Below are positions 26,611 to 32,705 of a DNA stretch of 37,885 bases, piece by piece (positions within the stretch are counted from its first letter, which is position 1; every line of letters starts with the position of its first letter). A model generated the notes under the pieces. The model made no database searches and was not told where the DNA came from. It worked only from the letters and a program-made list of their open reading frames with translations. The translations under genes and the position numbers were made by a program. Origin of the DNA: SKPS01 sp964469215 (GTDB taxonomy: Bacteria > Bacteroidota > Bacteroidia > Bacteroidales > SKPS01). Location: positions 1-37,885 of the forward strand of contig CAYXYB010000024.1 of assembly GCA_964469215.1 (NCBI GenBank), in the 5' to 3' direction.

Positions 26611-28194
26611 TTAGGATTCAAATGCCTTTGCAGTTTTCGATGCAACCTCATCTAACGTGTTCGTTATCTCGTCTGATATCATTCCCTTTCGAAGCGATTC
26701 CAGCAATTCCGGATAGTTTGTCTCAAGTGTATACAGAAATGCCACCTCAAAATCATGAATCCTGTTTATGGGAACTTTTCTTAGTAAGCTTTTTGTTCCA
26801 CAATATATTATGGCAATCTGCTTTTCAACCGACATGGGTGAGTACTGGTTTTGTTTCATTATCTCAACATTCCGGGCCCCTTTGGCAAGAACGGCAAGGG
26901 TTGCAGGGTCAAGATCGGAGCCAAATTTGGCAAAAGCTTCAAGTTCCCTGTATTGTGCCTGATCGAGCTTGAGTGTTCCTGCAACTTTCTTCATCGGTTT
27001 TATCTGGGCATTGCCTCCAACCCTTGAAACAGATATACCTACATTGATTGCCGGACGAATACCAGCATTGAAAAGATTCGATTCAAGGAATATCTGTCCG
27101 TCGGTGATTGAAATCACATTAGTAGGGATATATGCTGATACATCACCTGCCTGTGTTTCAATTATCGGTAGTGCGGTAAGTGACCCTCCCCCTTTTACCA
27201 GATGACTTATCGAATCGGGAAGATCATTCATTTTTGCTGCAATGGTATCACTTGATATGATACGTGCAGCACGTTCAAGTAACCTTGAATGAAGATAAAA
27301 AACATCGCCGGGGTATGCTTCACGCCCCGGTGGCCTTCTGAGGAGCAGTGATACCTCACGATAGGCCACTGCCTGTTTCGAAAGGTCGTCGTAAATAACC
27401 AGGGCAGGCCTGCCCGTATCACGGAAATACTCCCCGATGGAAGCGCCGGTATAGGGTGCATAAAACTGCATCGCAGCAGGATCAGATGCTGTTGCGGAAA
27501 TGATGACCGTGTATGGCAGAGCACCCTTCTCTTCAAGGATACGCGCAAGGTTGGCAACGGTGCTTCCCTTCTGCCCCACAGAAACATAGATGCAATAAAC
27601 GGGCTCACCCTTGTCATAAAACTCCTTCTGATTGATAATTGTGTCAACGGCAATGGTGGATTTACCTGTCTGACGGTCACCGATAATAAGCTCTCTCTGA
27701 CCCCTTCCGATAGGTATCATTGCATCTATTGCTTTGATGCCCGTTTGCAGAGGCTCATTTACCTGCTGACGGAAAATCACACCAGGTGCCTTTCTCTCCA
27801 GAGGCATTTCGTAAAGAGTACCTGTAATCTCACCTTTGCCGTCAATAGGATCACCGACAGTATTTATCACCCTCCCGAGCATACCTTCGCCAACATTAAC
27901 ACCTGCAATCCTCCCGGTTCTTTTTACGATGTCCCCCTCAAGCAAATCCTTTGAATCTCCTAGAAATACAACTCCAACGTTATCATCTTCAAGATTCAAA
28001 GCTATCCCCTTTACACCTGTCTTCTCAAATTCAACAAGTTCACCCGAACCTACCGCTGTAAGCCCATATACCCTTGCAATACCATCTCCTACCTGCAAAA
28101 TGGTGCCTACCTCCTCAAGCTCAGACTCAGCCGTGAAACCTGCCAACTGCTGCCTTAATATAGCTGAAACCTCAGCCGGTTTTATCATTGCCAT
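26611..28194 (-). CDS. atpA: ATP synthase F1 subunit alpha
   Basis: This is the non-catalytic nucleotide-binding subunit of the F1 hexamer, 527 aa. The P-loop GDRQTGKST lies at 172-180. The beta-barrel crown is in the first 100 residues and the helical C-terminal domain carries the usual LRKGMISDEI end region. The start (MAMIKPAEVSAILRQQ) is 6 nt after the stop codon of the glycosyltransferase gene, so translation is probably coupled to that gene. In most bacteria atpH directly precedes atpA; here a foreign-looking gene separates them. Confidence 0.98.
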   Translation of the reverse strand: MAMIKPAEVSAILRQQLAGFTAESELEEVGTILQVGDGIARVYGLTAVGSGELVEFEKTGVKGIALNLEDDNVGVVFLGDSKDLLEGDIVKRTGRIAGVNVGEGMLGRVINTVGDPIDGKGEITGTLYEMPLERKAPGVIFRQQVNEPLQTGIKAIDAMIPIGRGQRELIIGDRQTGKSTIAVDTIINQKEFYDKGEPVYCIYVSVGQKGSTVANLARILEEKGALPYTVIISATASDPAAMQFYAPYTGASIGEYFRDTGRPALVIYDDLSKQAVAYREVSLLLRRPPGREAYPGDVFYLHSRLLERAARIISSDTIAAKMNDLPDSISHLVKGGGSLTALPIIETQAGDVSAYIPTNVISITDGQIFLESNLFNAGIRPAINVGISVSRVGGNAQIKPMKKVAGTLKLDQAQYRELEAFAKFGSDLDPATLAVLAKGARNVEIMKQNQYSPMSVEKQIAIIYCGTKSLLRKVPINRIHDFEVAFLYTLETNYPELLESLRKGMISDEITNTLDEVASKTAKAFES

Positions 28195-28200
28195 AAATAA

Positions 28201-28896
28201 CTATTTTCTTTTTAGTAATAACCTCAATTTTCGTTTGAAATAAACCATTGTCCAACGCTCCTTCCAACTTCCCCAGGGATGATGAATACCCAGGGAAATT
28301 CCGTTGTTTTTTATTCTTTTGATTTCTCTTTTGTTTTTTGGTGATGGAGGATGATATATGAGCCTGTCGGGTAACCACGCATCATCGTAATTGTTACTGT
28401 AGAAAATCCTTGTAAGTAACCGCGGGCCTGTTGCCTCTATTATCTGAGAATAATCGTTTACAACAGGAGGGTTCACCTTTAAATCAGAAATCACATCACT
28501 CCAGAATTTATGCCCCGGTGCTGAAGCGAAAAAACAATTCCCAAGTTCATCCCGATTATCTCCAAAATTTTTACTTCTGTTTAGCGGAAGTATCAAAACC
28601 TTGTCACCGAATTCAAATGGTTGTAAAACTTCATAATCAAGGTCAAGGTAAACCCCTCCGATTTTATACATGATAAGATACCTTATTACATCAGCCCGCA
28701 TGATACCCCTTGAAAAACCACTGAAAATATCATAGAATTCCGGATATTCCTTTTTAACAAACGCGTCATTATCTGCATCTGTCCAAAGCCGGTACTCCCA
28801 GTCAGGATTCAATTCCTTCACCTTTCTGACAAAAGACAGCCATTTCTTAGGCACCTGACCTGTCTTCCATGTTTGATGTATTATCTTTGGAATCAT
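28201..28896 (-). CDS. GT32-type (capsular/Och1-like) glycosyltransferase inside the ATP synthase operon
   Basis: The protein (231 aa) opens with MIPKIIHQTWKTG, the hallmark start of the GT32/Gly_transf_sug family. It contains the DXD region as SRGIMRADVIRYLIMYKIGG followed by VYLDLDYE, where the aspartates would bind a metal and the nucleotide sugar. Members transfer hexoses, for example mannose, in capsule, LPS or glycolipid assembly; donor and acceptor here are unknown. The C-terminal tail is very basic (YFKRKLRLLLKRK), which may favour membrane contact. It starts 51 nt after atpH and ends 6 nt before atpA, with no promoter or terminator seen, so it should be co-transcribed with the ATP synthase genes. 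Hand-counted GC is about 39%, lower than parts of atpA but similar to atpH, so recent transfer is not shown by composition. Confidence 0.9.
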   Translation of the reverse strand: MIPKIIHQTWKTGQVPKKWLSFVRKVKELNPDWEYRLWTDADNDAFVKKEYPEFYDIFSGFSRGIMRADVIRYLIMYKIGGVYLDLDYEVLQPFEFGDKVLILPLNRSKNFGDNRDELGNCFFASAPGHKFWSDVISDLKVNPPVVNDYSQIIEATGPRLLTRIFYSNNYDDAWLPDRLIYHPPSPKNKREIKRIKNNGISLGIHHPWGSWKERWTMVYFKRKLRLLLKRK

Positions 28897-28947
28897 ATCC
28901 TGTGTGTTATTGATTCTTTTTCAGTATTTGATAAAATGGTTTTATTA

Positions 28948-29508
28948 TTAAAACCCCTTCTTATAAATATTAATATCAAACTGCCTGTCAAGTTTATTAA
29001 GCTTCGACTTCACCGACGCATCATACCGCCTGTCTTCTACCTGTAAAACAAATCCACCTATCAGCCTGCTGTCAATAATCTCTTTGAGTTCTATCTCTGC
29101 CTTCAGATCAACCAGCAACCTTTCTTTAATCTTGTTTCTTATTTCATCATCAATTGGGCAAGAACTCCTTAAATGAACACATACAATTCCATGGTGTTCT
29201 TTGTACAGCACTCTGAACTGGTCTGTAATTTCGAGCAGATAAAGCACTCTCATGGCCTTAACCAGAAGATGCAGAAAACGGATGGTAAGGTCATTCACAT
29301 GCTCTTTAAACAATGCATCAATAATATCCGATTTCTTTCTGCTGCGAAGTACAGGGCTGGCAAGCACCTTCACCAGTTCCGGGTTCTCTTTCAGCAAATC
29401 TTCAATTAACTCAATATCACGCCATATCTCTTCAAGTATACCGTTTTCAAGAGCCAGCACAAAGAGAGCGGATGAATAACTTCTTGCTATTTTTCTTTCA
29501 TTCAGCAT
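28948..29508 (-). CDS. atpH: ATP synthase F1 subunit delta
   Basis: This is the OSCP-type stator subunit joining the top of F1 to subunit b. The length of 186 aa is normal. The start region MLNERKIARSYSSALFVLAL and the C-terminal part with SRLIGGFVLQVEDRRYDASV followed by LNKL are the conserved family landmarks. It follows atpF by 17 nt. The next gene in the operon is the glycosyltransferase, not atpA. Confidence 0.95.
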   Translation of the reverse strand: MLNERKIARSYSSALFVLALENGILEEIWRDIELIEDLLKENPELVKVLASPVLRSRKKSDIIDALFKEHVNDLTIRFLHLLVKAMRVLYLLEITDQFRVLYKEHHGIVCVHLRSSCPIDDEIRNKIKERLLVDLKAEIELKEIIDSRLIGGFVLQVEDRRYDASVKSKLNKLDRQFDINIYKKGF

Positions 29509-29525
29509 CCTGCGCCCCCCTCCTA

Positions 29526-30017
29526 TCAGAAATGTATATTTACCATTTCACGCTCAATGAGAGCTCTCTGCTTTTCCGGATCAGACAGTTCGTGCTCCAG
29601 AACCTTTTCCGCAATGTCAATTGACATTTGTGCAAGCTGATTCTTGAGTTCCGTTATTGCCGCCAGTTTTTCAAAGTGTATGCTATCCTTGGCCGATGCA
29701 ATGATTCTTTCAGCCTCCTCACCTGCTCTGATACGTGCCTCTTCAATAATCGACTCTTTAAGTGAACGGGCTTCACGAAGGATCGCATCTCTCTCCTCTT
29801 TGGCCTGATTGAACAGCACCTTGTTGTCGAACTGAAGCTGCTCCATTTCGGCACGGGTAACCTCAGTCAGCTTCAAAGCATCCTCAATCCTTTCCTCACG
29901 TTGCTTTATTGCCCTGAGGATGGGTTTCCAGGCAAAGCGGCGCAACAAAAACAGCAGCAACCCAAAAGTCAGTACCATCCAGAAAACAAGTCCCTGCCCG
30001 GGATTTAACAGTTCCAT
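29526..30017 (-). CDS. atpF: ATP synthase F0 subunit b
   Basis: This is the peripheral stalk subunit, 163 aa. A single membrane helix spans about residues 8-31 (GLVFWMVLTFGLLLFLLRRF). A long charged helix follows from about residue 35, rich in Glu, Lys, Arg and Ala, which dimerises as a right-handed coiled coil. The C-terminal end contacts delta. A strong RNA hairpin lies in the gap to atpE upstream. Confidence 0.96.
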   Translation of the reverse strand: MELLNPGQGLVFWMVLTFGLLLFLLRRFAWKPILRAIKQREERIEDALKLTEVTRAEMEQLQFDNKVLFNQAKEERDAILREARSLKESIIEEARIRAGEEAERIIASAKDSIHFEKLAAITELKNQLAQMSIDIAEKVLEHELSDPEKQRALIEREMVNIHF

Positions 30018-30054
30018 ATTGCTATTCGGTTTTGCAGTTTATAATTCTTAAAAC

Positions 30055-30091
30055 TACCGGATCACCCGACCAACCGCCGGGCGATCCGGTA
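30055..30091 (-). terminator. 14-bp hairpin after atpE (intra-operon attenuator or mRNA stabiliser)
   Basis: On the minus-strand transcript the arms 30091-30078 (UACCGGAUCGCCCG) and 30068-30055 (CGGGUGAUCCGGUA) pair over 14 positions around a 9-nt loop. The single non-Watson-Crick pair is G-U in this direction and A-C in the other, so the structure favours the atp mRNA. It begins 15 nt after the atpE stop and is followed by GUUUUAAG, only a short U run. It lies between atpE and atpF, a place where ATP synthase operons need far more c subunit than other products. Confidence 0.75.
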
Positions 30092-30105
30092 TTACTGCCT
30101 CCACG

Positions 30106-30354
30106 CTATTTGTCGAGCGCAAGAAAGCAGATCACGGCACCAAAAAGGGCAACACCTTCAATCAGTACAGCAATGATAATTGCTGTAGTCCTGATGTTGT
30201 TGGCACTCTCCGGCTGACGTGCAATACCCTCTGCAGCACTGCTGCCAATCCTTCCGATACCGATGGCAGCAGCAAGAACTACCAGCCCTGCTCCCAACCC
30301 TCCGGCTAAAGGACCCCATGAGGCTACCTGAAGTAAAATGTTTGATAACATCAT
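30106..30354 (-). CDS. atpE: ATP synthase F0 subunit c
   Basis: This proteolipid of 82 aa forms the ion-translocating c-ring. Two membrane helices are joined by the conserved polar loop ARQPE (45-49). The carboxylate that carries the ion is E66 in VLIEGVALFG. The residue after it is Gly, not the Ser/Thr typical of Na-dependent rings, so a proton ring is expected. Helix 1 carries a glycine-rich stretch (GLGAGLVVLAAAIGIGRIG). The gene is followed by the 14-bp hairpin at 30055-30091. Confidence 0.97.
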   Translation of the reverse strand: MMLSNILLQVASWGPLAGGLGAGLVVLAAAIGIGRIGSSAAEGIARQPESANNIRTTAIIIAVLIEGVALFGAVICFLALDK

Positions 30355-30377
30355 AACAGTTAATTATTTAGAATGAA

Positions 30378-31394
30378 TTAATGATGCTCCGGCTCCTCAA
30401 CAGCCTGACCGATGAAAATAGCCGAAAGCATTGTGAATATATATGCCTGTAAAACTGCAACAAGCAGCTCCAGAATGTTCATAAAAAGTGCAAACAGCGA
30501 GGTACCGAAGCCCACCGCATAACTCTGAAAAATGAATGTGAGGCTCAAAATACTCAGTATGATAATGTGCCCTGCAGTGATGTTGGCAAAAAGTCGTATC
30601 ATCAGCGCAAAGGGCTTTGTGAAAATTCCGATGAACTCAATGGCTGCGATGGGAATCTTGAGAGGAATCGGCACCCCGGAAGGCCAGAAGATGTGCTTCC
30701 AGTAATGCTTGTTGCCACTGAACAAAATAACCAGCAAGGTGATAAGTGCCAATGTCATCGTTGTTGCAAAGTTGCCCGACAGGTTCGCCCCCCCCGGAAA
30801 AATGGGAATCAACCCAAGCAGATTGTTGAACAGTATAAAAAAGAAAAGGGTGAGCAGATACGGAGTGTAACCTTCATAACGCTTCTCACCTATTGAAGGG
30901 CGGGCAATGTCATCTCGCACAAAAAGTATCAGAGGCTCAATTAATGACTGAAATCCTTTTGGAACAAGGTCCGATCTTCGTTTATAAGCCCTTGCCACAG
31001 AGGTGAAAATCACAAAAAGCAGAACTGCAGAAATGAAGAGGGCAAGTACATTCTTCGTTATAGAAAAATTGAAAAACGCTTGCTCATCCGGACGGTTCAC
31101 CTTCCCATTTTCAAGGATATAACCATTATATGGGCCTTTGAAAAGATGCTTTGAAGAGAAAACATCAAACCTGCCGGTTGAGTAATTCAATGCGATGAAT
31201 GGGAGATAAATGTTCAGCTTGCCTCCTATCTGCCATTTATAATCGTCGAGTACGTGATGCAGAATGAACTCGCTGACGTGATCCTTGAAATCACCCTCGC
31301 CATGACCATCTGCAGCATTGACTGACGCAGCCACCGTAATGCTTACCAGCAGCAGAAAAGCTAACCCCGCTATCCTTTGTTTAATCATCAACAA
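30378..31394 (-). CDS. atpB: ATP synthase F0 subunit a, with N-terminal extension
   Basis: This stator channel subunit works against the c-ring. It has the five or so membrane helices of the family after residue 110, and the essential arginine is R267 in FALMIRLFANITAGHI. At 338 aa it is longer than E. coli AtpB (271 aa). The extra N-terminal part begins with a signal-peptide-like segment (MLMIKQRIAGLAFLLLVSIT, ending near AASVNAADG) and a periplasmic stretch of about 80 residues. This arrangement is common in Bacteroidota. It starts 110 nt after the upstream membrane protein gene, with a possible -7 element in that gap. Confidence 0.97.
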   Translation of the reverse strand: MLMIKQRIAGLAFLLLVSITVAASVNAADGHGEGDFKDHVSEFILHHVLDDYKWQIGGKLNIYLPFIALNYSTGRFDVFSSKHLFKGPYNGYILENGKVNRPDEQAFFNFSITKNVLALFISAVLLFVIFTSVARAYKRRSDLVPKGFQSLIEPLILFVRDDIARPSIGEKRYEGYTPYLLTLFFFILFNNLLGLIPIFPGGANLSGNFATTMTLALITLLVILFSGNKHYWKHIFWPSGVPIPLKIPIAAIEFIGIFTKPFALMIRLFANITAGHIIILSILSLTFIFQSYAVGFGTSLFALFMNILELLVAVLQAYIFTMLSAIFIGQAVEEPEHH

Positions 31395-31491
31395 TCCGAA
31401 ATTTAGCCGGTAAAAGTAACAAAAAAGGGCATATCACAAAAACGGAAACTGATTGATAAAAGTCATTTGTGTTTTTGAGATATATCTACTA

Positions 31492-31499
31492 CAAAAGTA
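31492..31499 (-). promoter_or_regulatory. Possible internal -7 element (TACTTTTG) before atpB
   Basis: The minus strand reads TACTTTTG, a full TAnnTTTG match, 5 nt after the stop of the upstream gene and about 98 nt before the atpB start. A matching -33 TTG is absent. It could let the structural genes be transcribed apart from bactofilin. Confidence 0.3.
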
Positions 31500-31504
31500 A
31501 AGTG

Positions 31505-31885
31505 CTATTTTTGTTTCCTGCTGATATTCATTATTATGACTAAATCCAGCGCGGTAATCAGTACATACAGTACTGCAAATGCCTGTATAAATGAGGTTGT
31601 GAGTTTTTGCCCCGAAAGCAGATACCAGGCAAGCAACAATGCCAGATACAACAACATCTTCACTGTTGTTGCCAGCAGGAACCATATCATGAACTGATCG
31701 GGTTTACTTCTGATTGAATGTACCATCAGTGAGTGCCCCGCTGCCGAAACTGCAAAAAACAAAACCGGTAGCAGCCACCATGTAAAATGCGGCTCAAAAG
31801 TTATCATGGATAATTCTGCCAGATAGAACAGCCCTGTTACAGAAACCGTCAATAAAGCCAGGTATATGAAAAAGTGTCTGGTCAT
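31505..31885 (-). CDS. Four-helix membrane protein of the ATP synthase operon
   Basis: The product (126 aa) is almost entirely hydrophobic, with four probable membrane helices near residues 5-24, 37-59, 65-92 and 98-119 and a short basic tail (SRKQK). Its position between an AtpZ-like gene and atpB is where AtpI-like assembly factors are found in other bacteria. Sequence alone does not give a confident family, so an AtpI-like role in c-ring assembly or ion supply is inference. Its ATG overlaps the stop codon of the preceding gene in the arrangement ATGA, a sign of translational coupling. Confidence 0.8.
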   Translation of the reverse strand: MTRHFFIYLALLTVSVTGLFYLAELSMITFEPHFTWWLLPVLFFAVSAAGHSLMVHSIRSKPDQFMIWFLLATTVKMLLYLALLLAWYLLSGQKLTTSFIQAFAVLYVLITALDLVIIMNISRKQK

Positions 31886-32127
31886 TCTGTTTTATCTCTG
31901 CCTGATCTTATGATTGCTCTGATTGCAAAAACCATTGATGCTATAACACCCACTATCACACCTGCCAGAATAAAAATATTGTCGTCACGGCTAAACAAAC
32001 GGTTGACCAGCCTTCCTGCAAGAAGTCCTGCCAGAACCAGGGCTGCCATCTGAAATGCAAGCCCCGACCACCGGGCATAACTTTGTAAAGGCCCGGATCC
32101 CCTGTTTTGTTTGATGTTGTTGCTAAT
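31882..32127 (-). CDS. AtpZ-like small membrane protein lacking an ordinary start codon
   Basis: The frame ending at the TGA 31884-31882 encodes QSYARWSGLAFQMAALVLAG, followed by a second hydrophobic segment (IFILAGVIVGVIASMVFAIR) and a basic end. This two-helix pattern with YxRxSGxAFQM is that of the AtpZ/ATPase_gene1 family, which precedes atpB or atpI in many operons. The only in-frame ATG (32049) would remove the conserved first part and leave 55 aa. Upstream of it, between the stop TAA at 32151 and that ATG, there is no ATG, GTG, TTG or CTG. The candidates are ATT at 32127, overlapping the bactofilin stop as ATTAG, and ATT at 32145. I give the 32127 form (81 aa); the start is uncertain. 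Confidence 0.65.
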   Translation of the reverse strand: MSNNIKQNRGSGPLQSYARWSGLAFQMAALVLAGLLAGRLVNRLFSRDDNIFILAGVIVGVIASMVFAIRAIIRSGRDKTE

Positions 32128-32554
32128 CCGCTTTGCTGTGTAAATGTTTTACTTCCTGGATATCTGCCTGTTCCTTCATCGCAACTGGTTGCTCCTTGAT
32201 CACACCCATCTGATCTTTGATAGTGAGAGTTCCAACCAAACGGGCTCCCGCCTCAATTGCAATTTTATTATAAACGACCTCTCCTGAAATGTCTGCCGAT
32301 GTTCTTAGCGAAAGAAGTTCATCAACAAAAAGTTTGGCCTTTACCTTTCCAAAGATCTCAGCACTTTTGCAATGCACCTCCCCTTCGATATTTCCGGTTG
32401 GCCCTACCACAAGCTTGCCTTTGCTGGTAAGGTTTCCCTTCAGGGAACCATCAATGCGAAAATCACCATTACTGCTGATGTCACCCTTGAATGTTGTGCC
32501 GTTAATAATCTTGTTAAGCTCGTCAGGTGTTGGTATCTCTATAGTTTTTGCCAT
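32123..32554 (-). CDS. Bactofilin, first gene of the ATP synthase operon
   Basis: This cytoskeletal protein of 143 aa polymerises without nucleotide. The central part (about 18-112) is a bactofilin beta-helix with short repeats such as TTFKGDISSNGDFRIDGSLK, GNIEGEVHCKSAEIFGKVKA and SADISGEVVYNKIAIEAGAR. The first 17 residues and the last 30 are unstructured tails, typical of the family. Bactofilins place cell-wall or polar factors at the membrane. A Shine-Dalgarno AAAGGAG (32563-32569) sits 8 nt before the ATG, and a good promoter lies just upstream. The next genes are the AtpZ-like gene and the ATP synthase genes, with overlapping or close junctions, so it should share their mRNA. Confidence 0.93.
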   Translation of the reverse strand: MAKTIEIPTPDELNKIINGTTFKGDISSNGDFRIDGSLKGNLTSKGKLVVGPTGNIEGEVHCKSAEIFGKVKAKLFVDELLSLRTSADISGEVVYNKIAIEAGARLVGTLTIKDQMGVIKEQPVAMKEQADIQEVKHLHSKAD

Positions 32555-32586
32555 GATCTTTACTCCTTTGGTTTATTGTTGACCTG

Positions 32587-32616
32587 CAAAGATACATAAT
32601 CATTTTTCCTGTGCAA
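32587..32616 (-). promoter_or_regulatory. Promoter of the bactofilin-ATP synthase operon
   Basis: On the minus strand TTG (32616-32614) is followed after exactly 19 nt by TATCTTTG (32594-32587), a full match to the Bacteroidota -33/-7 consensus. Transcription would start near 32580, leaving a leader of about 26 nt that contains the Shine-Dalgarno of bactofilin. It lies back to back with the ileS -7 element. Confidence 0.7.
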
Positions 32617-32637
32617 TACTCGTCTGAGCTTTTTTCT

Positions 32638-32645
32638 TACTTTTG
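32638..32645 (+). promoter_or_regulatory. -7 element (TACTTTTG) of the ileS operon
   Basis: TACTTTTG matches TAnnTTTG, 60 nt before the ileS ATG. No TTG stands at the ideal -33 distance; that region overlaps the -33 region of the divergent bactofilin promoter, so the two may compete or be co-regulated. Confidence 0.45.
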
Positions 32646-32705
32646 CGACCGCTTTTATTCCAGTTTTAAAAAACAATTAATTAACAGGTTATCAAAAGAC
32701 AAAAA

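Noticed and set aside
26622..26972. Plus-strand frames opposite atpA
   Set aside because: The minus-strand atpA gene explains this region fully.
28201..28896. Recent horizontal transfer of the glycosyltransferase judged by GC
   Set aside because: A hand count gives about 39% GC, but the sampled part of atpH is similar, so composition alone does not support recent transfer.
30106..30354. Sodium-specific c-ring
   Set aside because: The residue after E66 is Gly and the other Na ligands of known Na rings are not seen, so a proton ring is more likely.
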